A stretch of DNA of 64,000 nucleotides, taken from assembly GCF_014268495.2 (NCBI RefSeq), contig NZ_CP077087.1, positions 4,607,001 through 4,671,000 on the forward strand, written 5' to 3'. The translations under genes and the position numbers were made by a program. The stretch is from Pseudomonas monsensis (GTDB lineage: Bacteria; Pseudomonadota; Gammaproteobacteria; Pseudomonadales; Pseudomonadaceae). Positions 48,989 through 57,767 of this stretch are shown in pieces (position 1 is the first letter of the stretch; each line of letters opens with the position of its first letter). The notes beneath the pieces are model-generated. The model worked only from the letters and a program-made list of their open reading frames with translations, did no database searches and was not told the origin of the DNA.

Positions 48989-50131
48989 TCATATCCAATT
49001 TAGGTAAAACCTTACCAGCGCTGCGGCAAGATCGGCCTGCAAGCCTTGTTCCAGACACCACACTTCAGCGTTTTTCTGCAGTTCTGGCCAATGTTTGCGG
49101 GCGTTGAGCCAGTGATCGCCAATCGGCTGACCGGCACTCCACGCCCGCCACAGACCGTTCATCGCCTCAGCGGCGGCCGGTGAAAGCCCTTTCGTATACA
49201 GCGCGAGGAACGCGTCGAGCTTGTCCAGATGGATGTCTTCGTCCTGCTGATAGATGTGCCAGAGCATCGGCCGCCCCGCCCACTGCGCCCGCACGAACGA
49301 GTCTTCACCCCGCACCGCGTTGAAATCGCAGCACCAGAGCAGGTGATCGTATTGATCCTGACGGACGAACGGCAGCACCTGCACCGTCAACGCCTGACGC
49401 ACGTTGAGGTCGCCGACGGCCAGCGAATCGACCCCGAGCCAGTGCGCAACATCACCGAGAATTCGCCCTTCCGGCACCAGCAGATGGGTGGGTTCGTCAT
49501 CGGCGGCCAGCACATCCAGCCAGCTGGCGAGACCGGTGTTCTCGTAGGCGAACAATGAAATCAATTGTGCGCCCGGTGCGCGAACGATCCCCAGACTGTC
49601 GAGGAATTGCCGCTGTGCAGCGGCGTCCTGTTGAAATTGCCGACGCCGCTCAAGCAAACCGCGTTCACGCAGCAAGCCACCGGTGCCCGGCTGAAACCCG
49701 GGGAAGAAGAAAAACTTCTGCACCGATTTGTATTTCACCGAAGGCAAACCATGACAACCGACGACCCAGTCTTCGGCGCTGAGGTAATCGAGGTTCATCC
49801 ACAGCGGCGGCTGTTGGCGCTCGGCCATGGCATCCATGTACGCAGGCGGCAACTGACAGGCAAACGCGGCGATCACCACGTCTGCGGCTTGCGCCTGTGT
49901 CCACTCGCTCGGCCAGTGGCATACCTCGACGCCCTCCTGCCATTGCTGCGCGACATGGATATTGATCTCGGGGCACATACGCTCGAAGGCACGCAGATCA
50001 TCGACCCACAAGCGCACCGTCAGTGAATGCTCGGCCACCAGTTGCCGGGCCAGACGCCAGGTCACGCCGATGTCGCCATAGTTGTCGACCACGGTGCAAA
50101 AAATATCCCAGCGGGTTTTCAGATCCGACAT
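48989..50131 (-). CDS. earP: EF-P arginine rhamnosyltransferase EarP
   Basis: 380 residues of the EarP (former DUF2331) family. The start WDIFCTVVDNYGDIGVTWRLARQLV contains the Asp residues important for catalysis, and LSLFAYENTG plus the RGEDSFVRAQWAGRPMLWHIYQQ segment bind dTDP-rhamnose. It transfers rhamnose to Arg32 of EF-P, encoded 49 bases downstream in the same direction. Confidence 0.96.
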   Translation of the reverse strand: MSDLKTRWDIFCTVVDNYGDIGVTWRLARQLVAEHSLTVRLWVDDLRAFERMCPEINIHVAQQWQEGVEVCHWPSEWTQAQAADVVIAAFACQLPPAYMDAMAERQQPPLWMNLDYLSAEDWVVGCHGLPSVKYKSVQKFFFFPGFQPGTGGLLRERGLLERRRQFQQDAAAQRQFLDSLGIVRAPGAQLISLFAYENTGLASWLDVLAADDEPTHLLVPEGRILGDVAHWLGVDSLAVGDLNVRQALTVQVLPFVRQDQYDHLLWCCDFNAVRGEDSFVRAQWAGRPMLWHIYQQDEDIHLDKLDAFLALYTKGLSPAAAEAMNGLWRAWSAGQPIGDHWLNARKHWPELQKNAEVWCLEQGLQADLAAALVRFYLNWI

Positions 50132-50255
50132 TCAAGACTCCCGTTGGCAAAAGCCGCGATTGTCCGCATAAATGACCTCGCGCAGAAGAGCCGACGGCGA
50201 TTAATCTTCGTGCGACAATCGCCACTTGCCCGCAACCATCCGCCAGGAGGCAGCC

Positions 50256-50663
50256 ATGCCCTATCGCCCCAATCCGCGTCGCCCCTTGCCTGTCCAGCTT
50301 AGCGCGCTGCGCCTGACCGGCAGTATTGCCCTGGGCATGTGGCTGGGGTTCCTGGCCATTGCGCTGACCTGCTGGCTGCTCGCGCCTGTGCTGTTCAAGG
50401 AACAATTGGCGCCGGTCGCCCAGGCGGTACAGCAACTGGCCAATCCGCCGGCCGTCCAGGTCCAACCGGAGAGTCCACCGCAAAACCGGCTGTTCGAGCA
50501 GTACGAAGAGAACCTGCGCAAAAACGAACAACAGGCGCGACTGGATCAGGCACGCGGTAACACGCGCAACCAGTCAAATCCTAAATGCCAGTTCTGGCTG
50601 CAACAGGACCAGACCGCGCCGAGCGAAAAGAGCCGCGCCAATGTTTTGCAATTCTGCGATTGA
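50256..50663 (+). CDS. Unknown single-pass membrane protein
   Basis: 135 residues, not recognised. A basic N-terminus with four prolines precedes one membrane helix (GSIALGMWLGFLAIALTCWLLAPVLF); then a glutamine-rich soluble part with an amphipathic helix (NRLFEQYEENLRKNEQQARLDQARG) and a C-terminus with two cysteines (NPKCQFW and VLQFCD). Topology suggests cytoplasmic N-end and periplasmic tail, where the cysteines could form a disulphide. A strong CAGGAGG site precedes the ATG. It is followed after two bases by the Gre-like gene, so both are probably one operon. Confidence 0.75.
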   Translation: MPYRPNPRRPLPVQLSALRLTGSIALGMWLGFLAIALTCWLLAPVLFKEQLAPVAQAVQQLANPPAVQVQPESPPQNRLFEQYEENLRKNEQQARLDQARGNTRNQSNPKCQFWLQQDQTAPSEKSRANVLQFCD

Positions 50664-50665
50664 TC

Positions 50666-51148
50666 ATGAACAAACACATCGTCCACCAACTGATTCTCGA
50701 CAAACTGCGCGTTGACCTCGACATCGCCGAGCGCGCCGCGCAAACCGCTTACGAAACCGCGACCCACGAGGAAAACATCGCCGAAAACAAGTACGACACC
50801 CTCGGACTGGAAGCGTCGTATCTGGCAGCAGGTCAGGCGAAACGGGTCGAGGAAATTCGCCAGTCACTGGCGCTGTGCCAGAACCTGACGTTGCGTGCCT
50901 ACGACGAAAGCCGTGGCATCGAGGTCGGCTCCCTGCTCGGTCTGGAGGACGAAAAGGGTCGCGAACAATGGCTGTTTCTGGCGCCGGATGCGGCGGGCCT
51001 GAAAGTCGATGTGGTGGGTCAGCCGATTACCGTCATCACCCCGCGCTCGCCGCTGGGCAACAGCCTGCTGGGCAAATTCGAGGGCGATGAGGTGGAGATT
51101 CTGGTGGCGGGCACCCGGCAACAGTTCGCTGTCACCGAGGTGCTGTAG
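50666..51148 (+). CDS. GreA/GreB-family transcript-cleavage-like factor
   Basis: 160 residues. The N-terminal coiled-coil (residues about 5-75) has the tip region ATHEENIAENKYDTLGLEAS, which corresponds to the acidic tip of Gre factors but with a different acidic pattern. The C-terminal FKBP-like domain ends with SPLGNSLLGKFEGDEVEILV, a good Gre signature. True GreB is at 63454. This one may be a paralogue acting in the RNA polymerase secondary channel. Function unproven. Confidence 0.8.
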   Translation: MNKHIVHQLILDKLRVDLDIAERAAQTAYETATHEENIAENKYDTLGLEASYLAAGQAKRVEEIRQSLALCQNLTLRAYDESRGIEVGSLLGLEDEKGREQWLFLAPDAAGLKVDVVGQPITVITPRSPLGNSLLGKFEGDEVEILVAGTRQQFAVTEVL

Positions 51149-51157
51149 GACAACCGC

Positions 51158-52132
51158 TTAGTGAACCGGCAGTTCGACGCCGTCGAACAGCTCTTCCAGT
51201 TCCTGCTTGTTGTGACACTGAATGGCCTTGGCCATCACTTCGCGGGTCAGGTGCGGCGCGAACTTCTCGATGAAATCGCACATGAAGCCGCGCAGGAAGG
51301 TGCCGCGACGGAAACCGATCTTGGTGATGCTCGACTCGAACAGCTCGCTGGCATCCAGCACTACCAGGTCGTTGTCGAGTTTGGTGTCGACCGCCATCTT
51401 CGCCACGATGCCCACGCCCAGGCCCAGACGCACGTAGGTTTTGATCACGTCGGCGTCGGCGGCGGTGAACACCACTTTCGGCGTCAGGCCACGATGGCTG
51501 AAGGCTTCGTCGAGTTTCGAACGGCCGGTAAACCCGAACACGTAAGTCACGATCGGGTATTCGGCCAGCGCTTCAAGCGTCAGTTTCGGCAGTTTGGTCA
51601 ACGGGTGGCCCTGCGGCACGACCACGCAACGGTTCCAGCGGTAGCACGGCATCATTACCAGATCGCCGAACAACTCCAGCGCCTCGGTGGCAATAGCGAA
51701 ATCGACGGTACCGTCAGCGGCCATCTCGGCGATCTGCATCGGCGAACCCTGGTGCATGTGCAGCGCCACGTCCGGGTATTGCTTGATGAAATTGCTGATC
51801 ACCGGCGGCAGCGCATAACGCGCCTGAGTGTGCGTGGTGGCAATCGACAGGGTGCCCTTTTTCTCGTTGGAGAATTCCTGGGCAATCTGTTTGATGCTTT
51901 CGACCTTGCGCAGAATCTCACCGGCAGTGGTGATGATGCGCTCGCCGGCCGGCGTGACGCGAGTCAGGTGTTTGCCGCTGCGGGCAAACACTTCGACGCC
52001 GAGTTCGTCTTCCAGCAAGCGGATTTGTTTACTGATGCCCGGTTGCGAGGTGTAAAGGCTTTGGGCTGTAGCGGAAACGTTGAGGTCGTGGTGCGCCACT
52101 TCCCAGATGTAGCGCAATTGTTGAAGCTTCAT
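51158..52132 (-). CDS. cysB: LysR-type cysteine regulon regulator CysB
   Basis: 324 residues. The start MKLQQLRYIWEVAHHDLNVSATAQSLYTSQPGISKQI is typical of CysB, with the helix-turn-helix, and the effector domain has IATTHTQARYALP, the N-acetylserine/sulfate-binding TTHTQARY. It activates sulfate assimilation and organosulfur genes. Its 3' end is convergent with the Gre-like gene. Confidence 0.96.
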   Translation of the reverse strand: MKLQQLRYIWEVAHHDLNVSATAQSLYTSQPGISKQIRLLEDELGVEVFARSGKHLTRVTPAGERIITTAGEILRKVESIKQIAQEFSNEKKGTLSIATTHTQARYALPPVISNFIKQYPDVALHMHQGSPMQIAEMAADGTVDFAIATEALELFGDLVMMPCYRWNRCVVVPQGHPLTKLPKLTLEALAEYPIVTYVFGFTGRSKLDEAFSHRGLTPKVVFTAADADVIKTYVRLGLGVGIVAKMAVDTKLDNDLVVLDASELFESSITKIGFRRGTFLRGFMCDFIEKFAPHLTREVMAKAIQCHNKQELEELFDGVELPVH

Positions 52133-52244
52133 ATGAATCCCTCAAAGCAGGTAGACGCCACGGGCATCAGCGTTGGTATATAACTATATTAATGGTTTGA
52201 AGAATAAATCTAGAACTTTTTTATCAAAAGACCATTATTCCTGC

Positions 52245-52748
52245 TCAGCGATCCTCCCGGCGCCGACGCTCCACCAAGGGCACCAGATACACCGGCACCT
52301 TGGCCAATTGCAGGACCCGGGCCGCCGTGCGCCCCAATGGCGTTTCTGCGCCCACCCCGTGGCTGTGACTTCCTACGATCAGCAAATCGACAGAGAGTTT
52401 CTGCACCTGGTCCAGAATCACCTGCGACGGATCGCCCTGCAGCACACGCACGGCACAAATGCGCTGCAGATCCTGCTCGCCCTCTTCACCCAGTTCTTCG
52501 CGAAAACTTTCCAGCACGCGCTGCTCGATACTGGCGATGACGGTTTTCAGACCCTGACTGTGGAATTCGTTCAGTGCCTGCTCGTCGAGATAACTCTGCA
52601 ACACCGATTCGGCAAACAGCCCCATCGGCTCCACGGCATGCACCACATACAGGTCGGCATTGAACGTTCGCGCCAGCGCCAGGGCATGCTGCATCACTAA
52701 CGGTGCGTACAGACCGAGGTCAGTGGCATACAGCATCGAACGAATCAT
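52245..52748 (-). CDS. Universal stress protein (UspA family)
   Basis: 167 residues. One Usp domain: MIRSMLYATDLGLYAPLVMQHALALAR at the start and VDLLIVGSHSHGVGAETPLGRTAARVLQLAKVPVYLVPL near the end. The glycine-rich G-2X-G-9X-G(S/T) ATP-binding motif is altered (GSHSHGVG...GRTA), so nucleotide binding is uncertain. Role in stress tolerance is by family. Located behind cysB in the same direction. Confidence 0.88.
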   Translation of the reverse strand: MIRSMLYATDLGLYAPLVMQHALALARTFNADLYVVHAVEPMGLFAESVLQSYLDEQALNEFHSQGLKTVIASIEQRVLESFREELGEEGEQDLQRICAVRVLQGDPSQVILDQVQKLSVDLLIVGSHSHGVGAETPLGRTAARVLQLAKVPVYLVPLVERRRREDR

Positions 52749-52845
52749 ATGACCTCCTCGCGTGCCAACATGGCGGAGATTTGATTCAGCTTAGCAGTGC
52801 CTTGGCGACTACGACGGGCGACGCAACGTCTTGAACCACAGGGCT

Positions 52846-53751
52846 TTAGACCGGCGGTTCGTTGCTGATGCCATGGGGCACGTGGCCCGTGGCGACCACT
52901 TCACGGGCCAGTTCGCAGTGACCGGTCTGATCGTCGAAAAACACATCGGCGGCAAACGCTTCGAGAAACGCCGATTTGGTCAGGCCGCCGAGAAACAGTG
53001 ATTCATCGAGACGGATATCCCATTCGCGCAAGGTGCGGATGACGCGCTCATGGGCCGGCGCCGAACGTGCGGTGACCAACGCCGTGCGAATCGGACACGC
53101 GTCGTCGGGAAACTCGCGCTGCAACAGATTGAGCGCAGCGAGAAAGCCTTTGAACGGTCCGCCGCGCAAAGGCTCACGCGCCGACTCACGCTCCTTGGCC
53201 TGAAACGCTTCCAGCCCACCAGACTGATAGACGCGCTCCGACTCGTCGGAAAAAATCACTGCGTCACCGTCGAATGCGATGCGCAATTCGTCGCTCGCCG
53301 CACGGCTGGCGCCGCCGGACAGAATCGTCGCCGCCGCGAACCCGGCATCCAGCGCTGCGCGCACGTCCTCGGCGTGAGTGGAGAGAAACAGGTCGCAACC
53401 GAAGGCCTTCAGGTACGGATAAGGGCTACGCCCGCCGACGAAGGCTGCGCGGGAAATGGCCAGGCCGTAATGGTGAATCGAGTTGAACACCCGCAAGCCG
53501 GTGTCGGCGCTGTTGCGCGACACCAGAATCACCTCGACCCGCGCGCGGCCGAGACGACTGTTGAGGCTCAGGAGCTTTTCCACCAGCGGGAAGGCATCGC
53601 CCGGCGCGAGGATTTCGTCTTCGTGTTCGATCTGATATTGCCGATAGGCTTCGACGCCGCTCGACAGGTAAACCTTGTGGCTTTCGCTCAGGTCGAACAG
53701 GGCCCGCGACGAGATCGCCAGCACCAGTTTGTCATCGATGTTCTTGGCCAT
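52846..53751 (-). CDS. 5'-nucleotidase (cytosolic NT5C1-like family)
   Basis: 301 residues. Conserved blocks: VLAISSRALFDL, VEVILVSRNSADTGLRVFNSIHHYGL, GGRSPYPYLKAFGCDLFLST, and AADVFFDDQTGHCELAREVV, which match the bacterial/vertebrate 5'-nucleotidase family that removes phosphate from nucleoside monophosphates. The Asp normally starting motif I is replaced here by a segment without DxD, so activity is less certain. Start ATG 53751 after GGGGGAAGG; a GTG/ATG 4 codons upstream exists. Confidence 0.8.
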   Translation of the reverse strand: MAKNIDDKLVLAISSRALFDLSESHKVYLSSGVEAYRQYQIEHEDEILAPGDAFPLVEKLLSLNSRLGRARVEVILVSRNSADTGLRVFNSIHHYGLAISRAAFVGGRSPYPYLKAFGCDLFLSTHAEDVRAALDAGFAAATILSGGASRAASDELRIAFDGDAVIFSDESERVYQSGGLEAFQAKERESAREPLRGGPFKGFLAALNLLQREFPDDACPIRTALVTARSAPAHERVIRTLREWDIRLDESLFLGGLTKSAFLEAFAADVFFDDQTGHCELAREVVATGHVPHGISNEPPV

Positions 53752-53782
53752 GCCTTCCCCCACCCCTTACACAAAAATCGAC

Positions 53783-54739
53783 CTAAACGTTACGTCGGTC
53801 GATAAAACAAAGACTGCGATACAGCGCGTCGATACGCGGCAGTTCGAGACCCGCCGCTTTGGCCGCCGCCAGTGGCCGGGCGTAGATCGCCTCAAGCTCC
53901 AGCGGACGTTTGTGCACAAAGTCGTGGTGCATGCTCGGCCAGTAGTCAGGCATTTTCTCGGTCATGGTGAACAGGTAGTCGGCGTAACCCGGCGGCATGT
54001 CGTGGCCACAGGCCTTGGCGCCCTGCACCACTTCGGCCATCAATGCCTGAATCAGCACGCGACTGTCGGCATCGGCCATCAGCGGTGCGGTGCCGGCGCC
54101 GAGCAGCACCGACAGACCGTTATAGGGAATATTCCACACCAGCTTCTGCCAGCGCGCCTGATGCAGATCGGGCATCGCTTGCGACTCGATGCCCGCCGCA
54201 CGGAACAGGCCGGAGCCCTCCTCGACCAGCGCCATGCGTGCGGCATTCTCCAGCGCCGGACCGCTGTGATAACCGACGTTGACCGCGCCCAGGGCCTGAT
54301 GCGTGATCTGCCCCGGCCCCTCGCGATGCACGCAGATCAGGCACAGCCCGCCCAGCAGATGCAGGGACTCGGGCAATAGCTCACGCAAACTGTCTTCGAC
54401 TTCGAGGCCGTTTTGCAGCACCAGCACCTTCGCGTCAGGCTTCGCCGCCTGAATGATCGACGGTGCCAGACCGGCATTGCTGGTGGTCTTGGCGCCGACC
54501 AGCAGCCAGTCGCACTGAGGCATGTCTTCGGCCGCCGCATAGGCCTGCACCGGATGCAACGCCAGCGGACCATGCACCGCACTGTTCACCTGCAAGCCGC
54601 TCTCGGCCACCGCCGAGAACTCGCTGCGCAACAGAAAGTGCACATCGAAGCCGGCCCGCGCCAGCATCACACCGTAGAAACCGCCAATCGCACCGGTACC
54701 GATAATCCCCACCACCGGTTTGTTCACTGCCCCCATCAT
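53783..54739 (-). CDS. panE: 2-dehydropantoate 2-reductase
   Basis: 318 residues. N-terminal Rossmann motif VVGIIGTGAIGGFYGVMLARAG, the substrate-side VLVLQNGLEVED, and the catalytic lysine in ARWQKLVWNIPYN. It reduces ketopantoate to pantoate with NADPH in pantothenate synthesis. The ATG (54739) overlaps the stop of the thioredoxin-like gene by ATGA, with GAGGAG before it. Several panE-like paralogues exist in pseudomonads, so true PanE function is likely but not certain. Confidence 0.85.
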   Translation of the reverse strand: MMGAVNKPVVGIIGTGAIGGFYGVMLARAGFDVHFLLRSEFSAVAESGLQVNSAVHGPLALHPVQAYAAAEDMPQCDWLLVGAKTTSNAGLAPSIIQAAKPDAKVLVLQNGLEVEDSLRELLPESLHLLGGLCLICVHREGPGQITHQALGAVNVGYHSGPALENAARMALVEEGSGLFRAAGIESQAMPDLHQARWQKLVWNIPYNGLSVLLGAGTAPLMADADSRVLIQALMAEVVQGAKACGHDMPPGYADYLFTMTEKMPDYWPSMHHDFVHKRPLELEAIYARPLAAAKAAGLELPRIDALYRSLCFIDRRNV

Positions 54740-55122
54740 GGCAACTCCTCTGCAATTCGACCCAGTGCCTGCACCAATGCCCCGTTGAGAGCATCGGCCG
54801 TCAGGCGCGTGTGCAATGCTCCAAAGAACTCGCCGTCGCGCACCACAAACAACGCCGGCAAATGAAAGACCTGATAACGCTCGACCAACCCGCCGTTGGC
54901 GCCGGCATCGATCCAGCACAAGCGATCCACCGCCAGCGCCATTCCCGGCAACACTTCGCGGGCGAAACGGCAACTGGCACAGCCGACACTGGTGAAAATC
55001 ACCAAGGAAACGCCGCTCATTGCCAGCAGCCGCTGGTCGGCGTCGAAATCGGTCAGCTCGGATTCGACCACTATACTGGGGGAAACAATGTCAAATGGCC
55101 GACACAGGGAGTCTGTGCTCAT
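54736..55122 (-). CDS. Thioredoxin-like protein
   Basis: 128 residues. LVIFTSVGCASCRFAREVLPGMAL has the CxxC (CASC) and VFHLPALFVVRDGEFF the cis-proline strand. No signal peptide. It is coupled to panE by ATGA. Its 5' end overlaps that of the divergent PilZ gene: ATG at 55122 pairs with the PilZ ATG at 55121. A later start (around 55070) is possible and would remove the overlap, because the thioredoxin fold begins only near residue 20. Confidence 0.75.
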   Translation of the reverse strand: MSTDSLCRPFDIVSPSIVVESELTDFDADQRLLAMSGVSLVIFTSVGCASCRFAREVLPGMALAVDRLCWIDAGANGGLVERYQVFHLPALFVVRDGEFFGALHTRLTADALNGALVQALGRIAEELP

Positions 55123-55564
55123 GGGACGTTTCATTCCTCATCCGGACGAGGTGCCGGTTGAATTAACCTTGCTCAAGCCTGAGTGTATTTCCAGGCAACA
55201 GCTGCACACTATCAGCCTCGGCGGCATCGCTTGCAATTACCACCGCGCCTGGCGCCACGGCACGGCGCTGCAAGTGCGCATGCCGACGCTCAATGCCGAT
55301 ATCTGCTATCCGGGCTACGTGGCGTGGTGTCTGCGGCGCAAAAAAGGTTATCTGGTGGGGATCGCCTTCACTGACGAACAGACGCTGTTCAGCGCAAGAA
55401 TGGGTGAGCAAGTGTGTCAGATCGAGCGTTTCTGCCGCATGAACGACGCCCACGAAGATCTGCAGGATATTCAGGCACTGGCCCTGCAATGGGTCGAACA
55501 GCATGCCGACGAGTTCTCCCACGACAGCGTGCGCAAGGCTTTCGCCCAGCCTGTGCCGGACTGA
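55121..55564 (+). CDS. PilZ-domain protein
   Basis: 147 residues. The N-terminal region resembles PilZ: MGRFIPHPDEVPVELTLL, then LHTISLGGIACNYHRAWRHGTALQVRMP, a beta-barrel pattern with the (D/N)xSxxG position filled by SLGG. The usual RxxxR switch at the start is not evident, so c-di-GMP binding is uncertain. A helical C-terminal extension follows (DIQALALQWVEQHADEFSHDSVRKAFA). Divergent overlap with the thioredoxin-like gene. Confidence 0.75.
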   Translation: MGRFIPHPDEVPVELTLLKPECISRQQLHTISLGGIACNYHRAWRHGTALQVRMPTLNADICYPGYVAWCLRRKKGYLVGIAFTDEQTLFSARMGEQVCQIERFCRMNDAHEDLQDIQALALQWVEQHADEFSHDSVRKAFAQPVPD

Positions 55565-55706
55565 CGCAGTTTTCTAAAGCGTTACGTGCCCATTGTCGAG
55601 CAGCGTCTGACGCGCTAAGGTTCCGCTCCCCGACGCGCTTAAATCTGCTGTGCTCCGCCGCGCGGGGATCGCTGGCGGCCGGCACCCGTGACCTGACGAG
55701 TAAACG

Positions 55707-56783
55707 ATGGCTGATTTACCGATCAACGACCTAAACGTCGCCTCTAACGAGACCCTGATCACTCCCGATCAGCTCAAGCGTGATATTCCTCTGAGCGACG
55801 CTGCCCTGCGCACCGTCACCAAGGGCCGCGAAGTCATTCGCAACATTCTTGATGGCACCGATCACCGTCTGTTCGTAGTGATCGGCCCGTGTTCGATCCA
55901 CGACATCAAGGCCGCCCACGAATACGCCGATCGCCTCAAGGTGCTGGCGGAGGAAGTCTCCGACACCCTGTATCTGGTCATGCGGGTGTACTTCGAGAAG
56001 CCGCGCACCACCGTCGGCTGGAAAGGTCTGATCAACGATCCGTACCTGGACGACTCGTTCAAGATTCAGGACGGTCTGCATATCGGTCGCCAGCTGTTGC
56101 TGGATCTGGCCGAAAAAGGCCTGCCGACCGCCACCGAAGCCCTCGACCCGATCTCCCCGCAGTACCTGCAGGATCTGATCAGCTGGTCGGCCATCGGCGC
56201 GCGCACCACCGAATCCCAGACCCACCGTGAAATGGCTTCCGGCCTGTCTTCGGCCGTTGGCTTCAAGAACGGTACCGATGGCGGCCTGACCGTGGCGATC
56301 AACGCGCTGCAGTCGGTGTCCAGCCCGCACCGCTTCCTCGGCATCAACCAGGAAGGTGGCGTGTCGATCGTCACCACCAAGGGCAACGCCTACGGTCACG
56401 TGGTGCTGCGCGGTGGTAACGGCAAGCCGAACTACGATTCGGTCAGCGTCGCCCTGTGCGAGCAGGCGCTGGACAAGGCGAAGATCAAGCCGAACATCAT
56501 GGTCGATTGCAGCCACGCCAACTCCAACAAAGATCCGGCCTTGCAGCCGCTGGTGATGGAAAACGTCGCCAACCAGATCCTGGAAGGCAATCAGTCGATC
56601 ATCGGCCTGATGGTCGAAAGTCACCTGAACTGGGGTTGCCAGGCGATTCCAAAAGACCTCGCCGACCTGCAATACGGCGTGTCGATCACCGATGCCTGCA
56701 TCGACTGGTCCGCCACCGAGAACACCCTGCGCAGCATGCACGCCAAGCTCAAGGACGTGTTGCCGAAACGTCAGCGCAGCTGA
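55707..56783 (+). CDS. Class I 3-deoxy-7-phosphoheptulonate synthase
   Basis: 358 residues. IGPCSIHDIKAAHEYADRL (PEP site), MRVYFEKPRTTVGWKGLINDP, GARTTESQTHREMASGLSSAVGFKNGTDG and the metal ligands in DCSHANSNKD, as in AroF/G/H. It catalyses the first step of the shikimate pathway. The N-terminal stretch LITPDQLKRDIPLSDAALRTV forms the allosteric segment for Phe/Tyr/Trp inhibition; which amino acid inhibits cannot be told by eye. Followed by a terminator. Confidence 0.95.
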   Translation: MADLPINDLNVASNETLITPDQLKRDIPLSDAALRTVTKGREVIRNILDGTDHRLFVVIGPCSIHDIKAAHEYADRLKVLAEEVSDTLYLVMRVYFEKPRTTVGWKGLINDPYLDDSFKIQDGLHIGRQLLLDLAEKGLPTATEALDPISPQYLQDLISWSAIGARTTESQTHREMASGLSSAVGFKNGTDGGLTVAINALQSVSSPHRFLGINQEGGVSIVTTKGNAYGHVVLRGGNGKPNYDSVSVALCEQALDKAKIKPNIMVDCSHANSNKDPALQPLVMENVANQILEGNQSIIGLMVESHLNWGCQAIPKDLADLQYGVSITDACIDWSATENTLRSMHAKLKDVLPKRQRS

Positions 56784-56808
56784 TTCAGGTTTCGCAGGCA
56801 TAAAAAAA

Positions 56809-56833
56809 ACGCCGGGCATTGCCCGGCGTTTTT
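56809..56833. terminator. Bidirectional terminator
   Basis: Stem acgccgggca / tgcccggcgt with tight loop, A-run before, T-run after, between class I DAHP synthase and the GNAT gene. Confidence 0.9.
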
Positions 56834-56845
56834 GTGTGTGTTCGA

Positions 56846-57127
56846 TTAGATCTTCGCGGCGCGGCGCTGATGACGTTCCATGTAGCGCTCGACGTAGGAG
56901 CACGACGGAATCACCGTGTAGCCCATTTCTTCGGCGTACTGCAGCGCGCTTTCCGTCAGCGCTGCGGCAATGCCACGACCACGCAAGGCATTGGGCACGA
57001 ACGTGCGATAGATATCCAGGGTCTGTTTCCCCAGATCCATGTATGTCAGGTAGGCACGATGACCGTCCACATTGGTCTCGAACTGATGACCAGCCTGGTC
57101 ATGGTGGATGGACAACGCCTCGCTCAT
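56846..57127 (-). CDS. Short GNAT-type N-acetyltransferase (YidJ/CG-type)
   Basis: 93 residues. Acetyl-CoA-binding YRTFVPNALRGRGIAAALTESALQYAEEMG is the R/Q-x-x-G-x-G/A motif A of GNAT enzymes, and the end VIPSCSYVERYMERH closes the short fold seen in the Acetyltransf_CG (Gcn5-like) family. Substrate unknown. ATG 57127 follows GAGGAG; the longer frame to 57193 is unsupported. Confidence 0.85.
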   Translation of the reverse strand: MSEALSIHHDQAGHQFETNVDGHRAYLTYMDLGKQTLDIYRTFVPNALRGRGIAAALTESALQYAEEMGYTVIPSCSYVERYMERHQRRAAKI

Positions 57128-57615
57128 CACTACTCCTCGCGGGTCTTGGATTCTGACCCCTACCTTACCGATGTTTTTCCGGCGAAGGAACAACTACGCC
57201 ACCCCGTGCCTGATGGACACCGAGAAGAGCCACACCGATCTCGCGCAACCGAGCACCTGATAAATAGTAGGCACCATTGGCAAAAATGCTCAAGGTGCAC
57301 TCGTCATCACGGGTGGTTGACGGGGGGTTGCTCCGTTGGACGCAGGGATCGTGCGGGAGACCCTCTTCCCGATCGATGCACCTGAACATTGCCGGATGTT
57401 GAGACTTAAGACGCAGCGCCTTTTTTAAAGTCACCTCAACATGGACAAAGATAAGCGAAGCAGCACGCAAAACCGAAACAAAAGTGTAGACGAAGTCATC
57501 TAGTCAGACTTTAGCCAAGACTGCGAAAACAGCACGCGGCCAAGGGAACTTTTTCTCATTAACTCGCTCGGCGCGGGGCTTGCAGCTGGGTGTTTTTTAT
57601 ACAACCTGTTAAAAG
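57128..57615. other. Intergenic region upstream of oprI
   Basis: About 490 bases without a convincing gene. It contains a weak hairpin near 57347-57380 (cggga / tcccg) and a palindromic gactt...aaagtc around 57403-57434. An antisense frame at 57165-57470 is open but has no ribosome site or recognisable domain. The stretch becomes AT-rich towards the oprI promoter. Confidence 0.4.
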
Positions 57616-57644
57616 TTGCTCGAAAAAGAATCAACGCCTACAAT
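57616..57644 (+). promoter_or_regulatory. oprI promoter
   Basis: TTGCTC, 17 bases, TACAAT, followed by a T-run; transcription would start near 57651, giving a leader of about 117 bases to the ATG at 57768. The spacing and the AT-rich upstream DNA fit a strong promoter for this abundant lipoprotein. Confidence 0.65.
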
Positions 57645-57767
57645 TTTTTTTGCTTCTTGCGCTACGTCAGTTTACTTACTACAAGTAATGGGTAGTATGT
57701 ACGCCGGCTATTTCCTCAATCGTGAGGAGACAGCCACTTAATTTGAAAGTCCTTGAAGGGGAACACG

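Noticed and set aside
55066..55094. TTGACA and TATAGT on the minus strand as promoter for the thioredoxin-like gene
   Set aside because: The spacer is only 13 bases, too short for a sigma-70 promoter.
57165..57470. Minus-strand frame of 101 codons between the GNAT gene and oprI
   Set aside because: No ribosome site, no recognisable motif, and the DNA lacks third-position GC bias; probably intergenic.
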